64,000 nucleotides of DNA from Martelella alba (GTDB lineage Bacteria > Pseudomonadota > Alphaproteobacteria > Rhizobiales > Rhizobiaceae), in assembly GCF_006516955.1 (NCBI RefSeq), contig NZ_VHLG01000007.1, forward strand, positions 1 to 64,000, in the 5' to 3' direction. Under the pieces are notes generated by a model that made no database searches, was not told where the DNA came from, and saw only the letters and a program-made list of their open reading frames with translations. Below are positions 26,556 through 34,782 of this stretch, one piece after another; position 1 is the stretch's first letter; each line of letters begins with the position of its first letter. The position numbers and the translations under genes were made by a program.

Positions 26556-27562
26556 TATTTGCCTCCCTTGCTGCGTCCAAAGCGGAAATTCGCGCCGAAG
26601 ATGCGGGTGTTGAGCCAGATCGCCAGCAGGATGATCGCGCCGGTGACAATCTGGGTGAAGAAGGGCGAGATATGCATCAGGATCAGACCATTGCCGATGA
26701 CGGCGATGGTCATCGTGCCGAGCACGGTGCCAAGGATCGTGCCGCGCCCGCCCATCAGCGAAGTTCCGCCGAGAACAACGGCGGCGATCACCTGAAGCTC
26801 GAAGCCGACCGCTGCATTGGAGGAGCCCGATCCCAGGCGGGCAGCCGTGACGAGGCCTGCAAGACCGCAGGCCAGACCGGACAGGACATAGACCGACATC
26901 AGTATCCATCTGGACGGCATGCCGACCCGGCGCGCTGCCTCAAGATTGGAGCCGACGGCGATGACCTGACGGCCATAGCGGGTTGCCGATATGACGGCAT
27001 AGCCGATGATGGCGACCACGAGTGCGATCAGCGCCGGCATCGGCATGCCGAAAACCTCGCCGCGACCGATGAAGATGAAGCCGGGGATATCGCCGATCGG
27101 GATCGAATAGCCCTTCGTCAGATAGAGCGCGATGCCTCGGAAGATCGAAAGACCGGCCAGGGTTACGATGAAGGCGGGAATGCCCTGATAGGCGACGAAC
27201 CAGCCCTGAAACAGGCCGATGATGCCGCCAAAGGCGAGCATGCCGACCACGACCAGCGGCCAGGGAATACCGGCAGCCAGCAGCATGGCCGCCACTGCAT
27301 TGACCAGCGCGACGATCGAACCGACCGAGAGATCAATGCCGCTTGTGATGATGACGAAGGTCATCGCCACGGCGACGATCAGGATGGGGGCCGCCTGACG
27401 CACGACATTGAGAAGATTGCCCGCAGTCAGAAAGGTGGTTGTCATCACCGAGAAGAAGACGACGCAGACAAGAAAGAAGAAGGCAATGGACAGAACCTGG
27501 GCATTTTCGCCGAAAAAATCGGCGAGCGGCGAACCCTTGCCGCGTTCGGTATAGGCGCTCAA
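26555..27562 (-). CDS. CUT2 sugar ABC permease, RbsC/FrcC-like
   Basis: Inner-membrane permease of 335 residues with about eight to ten hydrophobic segments. TSGIDLSVGSIVALVNAVAA (about 92-111) is the RbsC-family signature, and GRNPE-like coupling is represented by AVGSNLEAARRVGMP. The C-terminal VLGGTSLMGGRGT is conserved in ribose/xylose/fructose permeases. It functions as a homodimer with the ATPase encoded just upstream, whose gene it overlaps by 4 bp. Substrate class: pentoses, hexoses, polyols or nucleosides. Confidence 0.9.
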   Translation of the reverse strand: MSAYTERGKGSPLADFFGENAQVLSIAFFFLVCVVFFSVMTTTFLTAGNLLNVVRQAAPILIVAVAMTFVIITSGIDLSVGSIVALVNAVAAMLLAAGIPWPLVVVGMLAFGGIIGLFQGWFVAYQGIPAFIVTLAGLSIFRGIALYLTKGYSIPIGDIPGFIFIGRGEVFGMPMPALIALVVAIIGYAVISATRYGRQVIAVGSNLEAARRVGMPSRWILMSVYVLSGLACGLAGLVTAARLGSGSSNAAVGFELQVIAAVVLGGTSLMGGRGTILGTVLGTMTIAVIGNGLILMHISPFFTQIVTGAIILLAIWLNTRIFGANFRFGRSKGGK

Positions 27563-28368
27563 TGGGCTCCCTCCCCGACGATAAGCTGAACGAGGTCTTC
27601 AAGGCTTGTGTCACCAATCATGCGTTCGGCCACCTTGGTGCCTTCATACATGACGGCGATGCGGTCGCAGACGCGGAACAGGTCCTGCAGGCGGTGGGTG
27701 ATCAGCACGACTGAAACGCCCTTGGCCTTGACCCGGTTGATCAGGTGAAGCACGGCTTCAACCTCGGCCACGGCAAGCGCGGAGGTCGGCTCGTCCATGA
27801 TCAGAACCTTTGGCTGGAAGGAGGCGGCGCGGGCAATGGCAATCGCCTGACGCTGGCCGCCGGAAAGTTTCTCCACCTTTGCGGCAAGGCGCGGAATGCG
27901 GATTTCCAGCGCCTCCAGCATGCGGCGGGCTTCTTCCATCATCTTCTTGCGGTCGAGAAATATGCCTTTCGAAAGCTCGCGGCCCAAAAACAGATTACCG
28001 ACAACGTCGATATGGTCGCAAAGGCTTAAATCCTGATAGACCATCTCGATATGGCGGTCGCGCGCTTCGGCCGGGCCGGAAAAGCGGACGGCTTCGCCAT
28101 CAAGTTCAATTGTTCCGCCATCCGGCAAATAGGTGCCGGAAATGACCTTGGTGAGGGTGGATTTGCCAGCGGCATTGTCACCTACCAGCCCGAGGCATTC
28201 ACCGGGATAGAGGTCGAGATCGACACCGCGCAGCGCCTCGTTGGAGCCGAAGGTCTTGCGGATGCCTTTCAGCGAAACCGCGGGTTTTCTGGCGCCTTCC
28301 GCCTGCCGGGGGGACATGGTCCCTCCGGCCTGCGGCGCAGCGCTATCGTGCTGCTTGTCTGACATCAT
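27559..28368 (-). CDS. CUT2 sugar ABC ATPase, single-domain FrcA-like
   Basis: A 269-residue ATPase with one nucleotide-binding domain: Walker A GDNAAGKST (about 58-66), signature LSGGQRQAIAIARA, Walker B VLIMDEPTSAL. Classical RbsA has two fused domains of about 500 residues; this half-length form with GDNAAGKST is the FrcA type known from the rhizobial fructose/mannose/ribose importer. The first 28 residues are a low-complexity extension before the domain, so a later start is possible. Both ends overlap neighbours by 4 bp. Confidence 0.88.
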   Translation of the reverse strand: MMSDKQHDSAAPQAGGTMSPRQAEGARKPAVSLKGIRKTFGSNEALRGVDLDLYPGECLGLVGDNAAGKSTLTKVISGTYLPDGGTIELDGEAVRFSGPAEARDRHIEMVYQDLSLCDHIDVVGNLFLGRELSKGIFLDRKKMMEEARRMLEALEIRIPRLAAKVEKLSGGQRQAIAIARAASFQPKVLIMDEPTSALAVAEVEAVLHLINRVKAKGVSVVLITHRLQDLFRVCDRIAVMYEGTKVAERMIGDTSLEDLVQLIVGEGAH

Positions 28369-29318
28369 TTGAAAACGGCGCGGTAAGGTTCGACATTGTC
28401 TTCCGTGACGATGGTGACCGGAACGGAGATGGTGGCCTCAACACTTTCGCCCGAAGAGGCCGCGTCCAGTGCCTTGATGGCAGCTGCGCCCATCAGCGAG
28501 GGGTCCTGCTGGACAACGGCGATGACGTAGCCATCATCCATGCCCTTGATGGCCTGGGCCGTCAGATCCCAGCCGAACACCTTGATGTCGCCGGTCTTGC
28601 CCTGGCTTTCAACGGCGGCGATTGCGCCCATCAGGGCGGGTTCGCCGGTCGTGTAGATCGCAGTCAGGTCCGGGTTGGCGGTGATCAGGTTTTCAGCCGC
28701 GGCAAGCGCATTGTCCTGAATATTCTGGCCATCGACGACGCTGACGACTTCAATGCCATCCTTATCCTTGATGGCATCTTCAAAGCCCTTCTGGCGGACG
28801 TTCTGGATGAAGGAGTTCAGGGCGCCGACGATGCCAACCTTGGCCTTGCCGCCCATGTTTTCGTTTACGTATTCCAGGAAATAGGCGCCCATATCAGCAC
28901 CGGCCTTGGCATTGTCGACGCCGATCTGGGCCTTTTGCGGTCCCTCGGGCAGGATTGCGTCGAGAGCGACGACCGGGATGCCGGCGGCGTCTGCTTCCTG
29001 AACGGCGGGCATGATGCCGTTGACGTCAATGGCGACGACGGCAATGCCATCAACGCCTTCCTGAATATAGGTTTCGATGGCGTTGTTCTGCATCGCCGGG
29101 TCGTTGTTGGCGTTGTAGATTTCAAGATTGACGCCCATCTCCTTGGCCGTGTCTTCGGCACCGCGGTTGATGTCGTTGAAGAACAGCGCCTGCTGGTTGA
29201 TCTGCACCAGGGCGAAGGTCTTGTCGGCAGCATTGGCGGCATTGGCGCCGATTCCGGCCATCATGCTGACGGCAAGCGCCGTCGAAAGGAACATTCTGCG
29301 ATTGAAGCTCGATTTCAT
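28365..29318 (-). CDS. CUT2 sugar ABC periplasmic binding protein, RbsB-like
   Basis: A 317-residue binding protein. The signal peptide covers about residues 1-30 (Arg-rich start, core STALAVSMMAGIGANA, cleavage near ANA/ADK). The mature start TFALVQINQQALFFNDINRG and GVDGIAVVAIDVNG are type I periplasmic fold elements of ribose/galactose-binding proteins; the aromatic-asparagine combination FFNDINRG lies at the sugar site. It follows the LacI gene by 22 bases with an AGAGGAC ribosome site. Ligand identity cannot be read. Confidence 0.88.
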   Translation of the reverse strand: MKSSFNRRMFLSTALAVSMMAGIGANAANAADKTFALVQINQQALFFNDINRGAEDTAKEMGVNLEIYNANNDPAMQNNAIETYIQEGVDGIAVVAIDVNGIMPAVQEADAAGIPVVALDAILPEGPQKAQIGVDNAKAGADMGAYFLEYVNENMGGKAKVGIVGALNSFIQNVRQKGFEDAIKDKDGIEVVSVVDGQNIQDNALAAAENLITANPDLTAIYTTGEPALMGAIAAVESQGKTGDIKVFGWDLTAQAIKGMDDGYVIAVVQQDPSLMGAAAIKALDAASSGESVEATISVPVTIVTEDNVEPYRAVFK

Positions 29319-29340
29319 GGTTTTGTCCTCTGGTTGGTTT

Positions 29341-30378
29341 TCAGGTCCGGCGCTTATTTCGGATCGCGGGCGGCGCGACGGAGTTCCGCTTCACGATTTC
29401 CACGGGCAGAAGTTCTTCGCTTTCAAGCGAGCCGGACTTCTGCCAATCGGTTTCAAGAAGAAGGGTGAGCGCGCGTGCGCCGATGGCACGCACGGGCTGG
29501 CGCACCGCCGTCAGTGGCGGCGAAAAAAGGTGCAAAGGGCCGATATCGTCAAAGCCGATGACCGAGACCCGGTCCGGAATGGATACGCCTTCTGAATAGA
29601 GAACCTCGATGAGGCCGATGGCGATTTCATCCGAACTGGCAAAGATCGCCGTGGTTGGCAGGCCTTCATCGAGAAAGCGCCGGGCGGCATGCCGGCCCGC
29701 CGTCACGGTATATTCGCCGGCATAGCGGAGAACCTCACCCTCTTCACCGAAGCGCTCCTTCAGAGCCTGTTGCAGGCCGGCAAAGCGGCGCGTGGTCGAG
29801 ATCATCGCATCGGGACCGCCAACAAACAGAACCTTTCTATGGCCGAATTCGGCAAAATGCTGCCCGGCAAGATAGCCCCCCTGATAATTGTCGCAGAAGA
29901 GCTTCGGTGCCATGGCGCCGGGTACGTCTTCATCGACAATGACAACTTTGCCGGTGCGGTTGATCAGGCCTGAAAGCTCACCGTCATCGGGGTGGTTGGT
30001 CACGAAGATCAGCCCGTCGACATGGTGATGCTCGATCAGGCCGAGATATTTCATCTCACGGCCAGGCCGGTTCAGCGTCGCATTGAGCGAGACAGTGAGG
30101 CCTTTCTGATCAGCTTCTTCCTCGATTGCTGCAACAAGCATGGCAAAGAAGGGGTTGGCGATATCGGGGATGACGAGGCCGATCATATCGGAGCGGCCGC
30201 GGCTCAGACGCCGGGCGTGGGGGTTCGGCACATAGCCAAGCTCGGCAATGGCCTTCTCGATCCGCTGGCGGGTGGCGTCAGGCAGATCAAGCGACCCGTT
30301 GAGCAGGCGCGAAATCGTCGTTACCGACACGCCGGCCGCCTTGGCCACATCTTTCAGGCTTGTTGCTCTCGCCATCAT
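29341..30378 (-). CDS. LacI-family repressor of the CUT2 operon
   Basis: A 345-residue regulator. The LacI helix-turn-helix is at about residues 6-35 (LKDVAKAAGVSVTTISRLLN) with the hinge VPNPHARRLSRG, followed by a periplasmic-binding-like effector domain. I chose the ATG at 30376-30378, eight bases after AGGG; an upstream in-frame GTG and a second ATG one codon later are alternatives. It is the first gene of the operon LacI - binding protein - ATPase - permease - lactonase - amidotransferase-like, so it likely autoregulates through the twin operators at 30436-30460. The effector is probably the imported sugar or its phosphate. Confidence 0.87.
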   Translation of the reverse strand: MMARATSLKDVAKAAGVSVTTISRLLNGSLDLPDATRQRIEKAIAELGYVPNPHARRLSRGRSDMIGLVIPDIANPFFAMLVAAIEEEADQKGLTVSLNATLNRPGREMKYLGLIEHHHVDGLIFVTNHPDDGELSGLINRTGKVVIVDEDVPGAMAPKLFCDNYQGGYLAGQHFAEFGHRKVLFVGGPDAMISTTRRFAGLQQALKERFGEEGEVLRYAGEYTVTAGRHAARRFLDEGLPTTAIFASSDEIAIGLIEVLYSEGVSIPDRVSVIGFDDIGPLHLFSPPLTAVRQPVRAIGARALTLLLETDWQKSGSLESEELLPVEIVKRNSVAPPAIRNKRRT

Positions 30379-30435
30379 TACGTTCACCCTTCAAAGCGCA
30401 GGAAAATGCGCATTTTGACCGGCTTCTTTGTCCGG

Positions 30436-30460
30436 TAAAGCGATTTACTAAACCGCTTTA
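30436..30460. promoter_or_regulatory. Twin LacI-type operators upstream of the CUT2 operon
   Basis: TAAAGCGATTTA (30436-30447) and TAAACCGCTTTA (30449-30460) are two 12-base near-palindromes with the central CG of LacI-family sites, one base apart. GTAAAGCG (30435-30442) and CGCTTTAC (30454-30461) also form an outer inverted repeat. They lie about 60 bases upstream of the LacI start codon. Confidence 0.6.
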
Positions 30461-30461
30461 C

Positions 30462-30703
30462 AAATACAAGCGGATGTTCCGGAGGCTGTCAATTGCAAAT
30501 TTCAGATGGCGTGGCTTGCACTCTGATCTGAAGGGCCTGTCTGCGGTGAGAATAAAGGGATTTCGAACAGATCCGCGGCTGTGTGAAAGCCCGGGCATGG
30601 CTTTTCTGGCAAGTAAATGTTGGCCTTCACTGACTTCTTCAGCTTTACCTCAGATTAAAAGCCTATCAGATGTCTGGCTGAGGGGCTGGACGGAGAATCA
30701 CGG
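30462..30703. other. Intergenic region before the phosphoesterase gene
   Basis: Divergent spacer between the LacI operon and the LpxH-like gene. Apart from the operators on its left no palindrome, RNA gene or strong promoter was recognised. Confidence 0.35.
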
Positions 30704-31564
30704 TTGATGACCGTGTTTGAGCGAAGTGAGAACAAGATGCTGCCTTATGCTGCCAAGAATACCACGTGCCATCGCACGCTGTTTCTGTCGGATCTCCATC
30801 TCGGTCATTTCGCTTCGAGAGCGGATTATGTGATCCGCTTTCTTCGTGAAAACCCTGCCGACAAATATGTGCTCGTCGGTGATATTCTGGATCTTTGGGT
30901 TCCCAGAATGCCGGTCTGGTCAGCGGCACAGATGGCGGTTCTTGCCTATTTCCGAAAGCGCTTTGCCGAGGGAGCCCAGTTTGTCTATGTGAGCGGCAAT
31001 CATGATCCCCATCCTGAAACTGCACCGGCCGCCATGCGGCTGCCGGTCAATCCGGTCTCCCATGCGGTTCATGAGGCTGCCGACGGGCGCCGCTATCTGG
31101 TTATCCACGGTGATGGTCAGGATGTGCCCCTGTTCAACAATGCACGGCTGGTCAGTGCCGGACACCAAATTGAACGTGCATGCACGGCCGTTGAATTTAG
31201 CATCCGCGCCAGGGCCGGCCTTGCCGAGCCGCAAGAGCGCCGGGCGACGGATTATCTCGTCTCATCGTTCAACAGGTTGCGCTATCCGCGGCGCTCCTAT
31301 GAAAAGAAACTCGCCACGCAAGCGCAGGAAAGAGGCCTTGACGGTGTCATCTGCGGCCACTTTCATCAGCCGGCGCTAAGAGAAATCGGCAATACGATCT
31401 ATGCCAATTGCGGTGACTGGATCCAGAACTTCACGGCGATCGCTGAAGGCGATGATGGCGACTTGCAACTTCTGGCATTCTCGGTGAGCCGCGCGCGCAA
31501 TCCAGTGTTTAGCAGGCGGCGCCGTCAACGCGGGATCATCGACGGTGAAACCCGTGCAATTTGA
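30704..31564 (+). CDS. LpxH-like calcineurin-type metallophosphoesterase
   Basis: A 286-residue binuclear-metal phosphoesterase. The five family motifs are present in order: LSDLHLGH, VGDILDLW, SGNHDPH, VIHGDGQ and CGHFHQPA. The arrangement and the DILDLW element resemble UDP-2,3-diacylglucosamine hydrolases, but many alphaproteobacteria use LpxI for that step and keep LpxH-like paralogues of unknown role. The protein is longer than LpxH (about 240) with a basic C-terminal tail. The ATG at 30704 or one at 30737 (residue 12) could be used. It precedes a glycolipid-type operon by 177 bases, suggesting an envelope-lipid role. Confidence 0.75.
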   Translation: MMTVFERSENKMLPYAAKNTTCHRTLFLSDLHLGHFASRADYVIRFLRENPADKYVLVGDILDLWVPRMPVWSAAQMAVLAYFRKRFAEGAQFVYVSGNHDPHPETAPAAMRLPVNPVSHAVHEAADGRRYLVIHGDGQDVPLFNNARLVSAGHQIERACTAVEFSIRARAGLAEPQERRATDYLVSSFNRLRYPRRSYEKKLATQAQERGLDGVICGHFHQPALREIGNTIYANCGDWIQNFTAIAEGDDGDLQLLAFSVSRARNPVFSRRRRQRGIIDGETRAI

Positions 31565-31741
31565 AGACGATATTGTGCTCAGGACAAGCGGCTGACTGGA
31601 AAACACCTCAGCTTTTGCTCACATATTGGGGGTATTCCAGGCACAGGTCTTCTCAAAGCTGGAGGGGTCTATGAGGCAGAAACCACCGAGTGGGGACTTT
31701 GGAAGTAAACGCGGCACTGCTGGCCGAAACAGGTAGCGACA

Positions 31742-32836
31742 ATGACGATTGCAGCACTTTCCATCACTGTTCTTTTGACCGGGCTCTATCTTGCGACGGC
31801 AGTGCTGACGGCGTGGCGCTATCGCCTGCGCAAGGCTGTTCGCGTCAACGAGCATCCATCAATTACCGTTATGCGGCCTGTCTGTGGGCTCGATCCGAGT
31901 GATGTGGAGACGCTGGAAAGTACCTTCCTGCTCGACTATCCCGATTATGACATCATTTTTTGCGCAGCGCGTGCTGATGATCCCGCCTGTGCTGCCCTGC
32001 GGACAATGATGGCCCGTTTCCCTGAGAGGCCCGCGCGGCTTCTGATCGGTGATGACCGGGAGACCGGCAATCCGAAACTTGATAATCTGCTCAAGGGCTG
32101 GCCTGAGGCCGGTGGTCGTTTTGTGGCGATGGTTGATGCCAATCTGCTTCTGCCGCCAGATTTTCTCGAGACGCTGCTTTTGGCCTGGACCCCGGATTGC
32201 GCGCTTGTTTCCAGCCCTGCAGCCGGAACGCGGCCGGAAAATCTCTGGGGTTCGCTCGAATGCGCTTTTCTCAACGGCCATCAGGCACGCTGGCAGCTGT
32301 CTGCTGACAGTCTCGGGCTTGGATTTGCGCAGGGAAAGACGCTGTTTGTCGAAAAAGCCTTTCTGGACAGGGCCGGTGGGCTCGTCGCGCTTGGAAGCGA
32401 TCTGGCCGAGGATGTGGCCTTCACCAAGCTTGTGCGCGCCGATGACAAGAAAGTTCGCCTTGCGCCGCATGCCTTTGCCCAGCCGATCGGGCGGCGACGG
32501 TTTCAGGCGGTATGGGACCGGCAGATCCGCTGGTCGCGCGTGCGTCGAGCCGGTTTCGTCGGTCTTTTCGTGCTGGAGCTGGCAATGGGTTTCCTGCCGC
32601 CGCTGATAGCGCTCTTGTTTGTTGCACCGGTCTTCTGGGGTATCCCCTTCGTCATTGGCTGGTTCGCGGTGGAAGTGGCGCTGGCGCGGCTTGCCGGGTG
32701 GCCGGCAGGTCCCCGTGACATTGCCGCGATGGTGCTGCGCGATCTCCTGCTGCCGGTGATCTGGTTTGCGACCTGGGCGCGACGCGGTTTTGAGTGGCGC
32801 GGCAATGCCATGGGGCTGGCCGATGATCCCGCTTGA
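31742..32836 (+). CDS. GT21-type (ceramide glucosyltransferase-like) membrane glycosyltransferase
   Basis: A 364-residue processive-type glycosyltransferase. One N-terminal helix is at about 4-24. The GT-A catalytic domain holds VMRPVCGLD (start of the fold), DNLLKGWPEAGG, MVDANLLLP (D1/D2-type Asp), DLAEDVAF (conserved ED) and RQIRWSRVRR (QxxRW acceptor motif, about 260-270). Two or three helices follow near the C-terminus. In Agrobacterium a GT21 enzyme of this kind makes glucosyl- and glucuronosyl-diacylglycerol under phosphate limitation; that is family knowledge, and the acceptor here is inferred to be diacylglycerol or ceramide. It opens a five-gene operon. Confidence 0.8.
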   Translation: MTIAALSITVLLTGLYLATAVLTAWRYRLRKAVRVNEHPSITVMRPVCGLDPSDVETLESTFLLDYPDYDIIFCAARADDPACAALRTMMARFPERPARLLIGDDRETGNPKLDNLLKGWPEAGGRFVAMVDANLLLPPDFLETLLLAWTPDCALVSSPAAGTRPENLWGSLECAFLNGHQARWQLSADSLGLGFAQGKTLFVEKAFLDRAGGLVALGSDLAEDVAFTKLVRADDKKVRLAPHAFAQPIGRRRFQAVWDRQIRWSRVRRAGFVGLFVLELAMGFLPPLIALLFVAPVFWGIPFVIGWFAVEVALARLAGWPAGPRDIAAMVLRDLLLPVIWFATWARRGFEWRGNAMGLADDPA

Positions 32837-33401
32837 TACCATAAACAGCTTTCTTGCGGCTCACGGCCTCTGGCTGGTCGCTTTCGCGGCGATCTTCGAA
32901 GGGCCGATCGTGACCGTGCTGGCTGCCTATCTGGCGCGCCAGGGTATTTTCGATCTCTGGTCACTCGGTGTCATTCTGGTGCTGGCTGATCTTGTCGGTG
33001 ATATTGGCTATTACAGCATCGGCCGCTACGGTCTGCACCGGCTGCCGGATAAATGGAAGCGCCGGATGGGGCTCCGGCCCGGCCGGCTCGAAAAGCTTGC
33101 CCGGCACTTCCGCGAGCGGGGCGGGCGAACGCTGCTGTTCGGCAAGATCACCCACTCGGCAGGCTCGGCCATTCTGGCCGCTGCCGGTGCAGCGCGCATG
33201 CCGGTTATCTCCTTTCTTGTCTATAACCTGATCGGCACGGTGCCGAAGACGATCGCGCTGATGGTGCTCGGCTATTTTGCCGGCGACGCCTATAAGCAGA
33301 TCGACAGCTGGATCGGGCGCGGCAGCTGGATCATCCTGATCGTGCTCGTCTTGATGGGGCTTGTCTGGTTTTTATGGAGGCGAAAATGCGCCAGGGAATA
33401 A
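32823..33401 (+). CDS. DedA-family membrane protein
   Basis: A 192-residue inner-membrane protein with about four to five hydrophobic segments. The N-terminal FEGPIVTVLAAYLARQG and the middle RHFRERGGRTLLFGKIT then AGAARMPVISFLVYN are DedA/SNARE-associated motifs (the family's [FY]xRxxPxxR region is altered to FGKITHSAG). DedA proteins translocate undecaprenyl-phosphate or phospholipids. I chose the ATG at 32823, which overlaps the preceding stop by 14 bases; a longer frame from 32766 lies inside the glycosyltransferase. Placed between two glycosyltransferases, it probably moves a lipid carrier or product. Confidence 0.78.
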   Translation: MIPLDTINSFLAAHGLWLVAFAAIFEGPIVTVLAAYLARQGIFDLWSLGVILVLADLVGDIGYYSIGRYGLHRLPDKWKRRMGLRPGRLEKLARHFRERGGRTLLFGKITHSAGSAILAAAGAARMPVISFLVYNLIGTVPKTIALMVLGYFAGDAYKQIDSWIGRGSWIILIVLVLMGLVWFLWRRKCARE

Positions 33402-34132
33402 GCTGTATCATTCCGGCCCACAACGAAGCGCCGCGGATCGGCGCCGTCCTGTCATCGGTTATCGATCATCCGCTGATCGACGAGGTCATCGTCGTCGATG
33501 ATGGCTCCAGCGATGGCACCGCAGCGGTCGTGCGCCGGTTTGAACGCGTGCGGCTGATTGTGCTGGCGAAGAACGGCGGCAAAAGTGCTGCAGTGGCGGC
33601 GGGACTGAATGCGGCGCGCTTTGAGCATCTCCTGCTGCTCGACAGTGATCTTGTCGGGTTGACGCGGTCGGCACTTACCCAGCTGATCCGCCCGGTTTTG
33701 CGCGGGCAGGCAGATGTTTCCATCAGCCTGAGGCGCAATGCGCCATGGCTTTGGAAAATGATCGGGATCGACTATATTTCGGGCGAGCGTGTGCTGCCGC
33801 GCCGCCTTCTGGGGACCGGGGCAGAACTGATGAGCCTGCCGGGTTTCGGGATGGAAGTCGCCATGAATGCCCACTGGATCGCCGAAGGTGCCCGGATCGC
33901 TATCGTGCGCTGGCCGGACGTTCAAAGTCCGCTGAAATCGGCGAAGCAGGGGCTATGGGCCGGTCTCAAAGCCGATCTCCTGATGCTGCGCGATATTTTC
34001 GCGACCGTTCCGCTTCCCGTCATCATTCAGCAGATCTGGCGTATGCGCTTTATGGCCGTGAAGCCGTCGGCGCGGGGAACAGCACGCATGCGCAAGTCCC
34101 TGAAACCGGGCGCGGAAAGGTCTCATGAATGA
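33386..34132 (+). CDS. Family 2 glycosyltransferase
   Basis: A 248-residue GT-A fold transferase. CIIPAHNEAPRIG (about 6-18), IVVDDGSSDGT (catalytic Asp pair of the nucleotide-sugar site), NGGKSAAVAAGL and LLLDSDLVGL (DxD) are the family-2 motifs. It has no membrane helices. The start at 33386 is set by GGAGG seven bases upstream; an in-frame ATG at 33374 is less likely. It overlaps the DedA gene by 16 bases and the regulator gene by 4. It likely adds a sugar to a lipid-linked acceptor, in line with its partners. Confidence 0.82.
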   Translation: MRQGISCIIPAHNEAPRIGAVLSSVIDHPLIDEVIVVDDGSSDGTAAVVRRFERVRLIVLAKNGGKSAAVAAGLNAARFEHLLLLDSDLVGLTRSALTQLIRPVLRGQADVSISLRRNAPWLWKMIGIDYISGERVLPRRLLGTGAELMSLPGFGMEVAMNAHWIAEGARIAIVRWPDVQSPLKSAKQGLWAGLKADLLMLRDIFATVPLPVIIQQIWRMRFMAVKPSARGTARMRKSLKPGAERSHE

Positions 34133-34782
34133 AGGCCTTGCTGATCGAGGATGACGATCTGGTGGGGGACGCCATTCAGCGCGGACTGGCCCTTGATCAT
34201 GCCCAGGTGGAATGGGTGCGCGATGGGACCGAGGGCGAGGCGGTACTGCGCGCTGGCGGCTATGATCTCGTATTGCTGGATCTCGGTCTGCCGGGGACCG
34301 ACGGGCTTGATATCCTGAGGGCATTGCGCGGGCGTGGTGATCATGTGCCGGTATTGATCCTGACGGCGCGCGACGGCGTGGCGGACCGCATTCGCGGTCT
34401 TGATCTCGGCGCCGATGACTATGTGCTGAAACCCTTTGATATGGACGAATTGCGGGCAAGGGCGCGGGCTCTGGCGCGCCGCGCGACGGGCCGGCTCAAC
34501 GATGTCATTTCCTGCGACGGGCTGATCATTGATCTTCAGGCCCACAGCGCCATTCTGGATGGCGAGGCGCTCGCCCTGCCTGGTCAGGAGTTCAGGCTTC
34601 TGATCTATCTTGCCGAACAGCGCGGCCGGGTCGTGTCGAAAGAGCAGATCGCCGATATGCTCTATGGCTGGGGCGAGGGGGCGGAGAGCAACACGATCGA
34701 GGTGCTGGTATCGTCGCTGAGGCGCAAGATCGGCGCACAGCGGATCAGGACGCTGCGTGGCGTGGGCTATATGATGCCATGA
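34129..34782 (+). CDS. OmpR/QseB-type response regulator
   Basis: A 217-residue two-component regulator. Receiver domain residues are visible: acidic pocket Glu7/Asp8, phospho-acceptor Asp51 (LVLLDLGLPG), Thr79 and Lys101 (VLKPFDMDEL). The C-terminal winged helix ends in ESNTIEVLVSSLRRKIG and LRGVGYMM, the OmpR-family recognition helix and wing. It sits between the glycosyltransferase and the histidine kinase genes with 4-bp overlaps on both sides, so it is made in a fixed ratio with both and probably controls this same envelope operon. Confidence 0.92.
   Translation: MKALLIEDDDLVGDAIQRGLALDHAQVEWVRDGTEGEAVLRAGGYDLVLLDLGLPGTDGLDILRALRGRGDHVPVLILTARDGVADRIRGLDLGADDYVLKPFDMDELRARARALARRATGRLNDVISCDGLIIDLQAHSAILDGEALALPGQEFRLLIYLAEQRGRVVSKEQIADMLYGWGEGAESNTIEVLVSSLRRKIGAQRIRTLRGVGYMMP

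Noticed and set aside
25476-26909. Longer 477-codon form of the phosphotriesterase-like protein
   Set aside because: The first 118 codons lie out of frame within the permease gene and read as low-complexity; the ATG at 26553-26555 has an excellent ribosome site.
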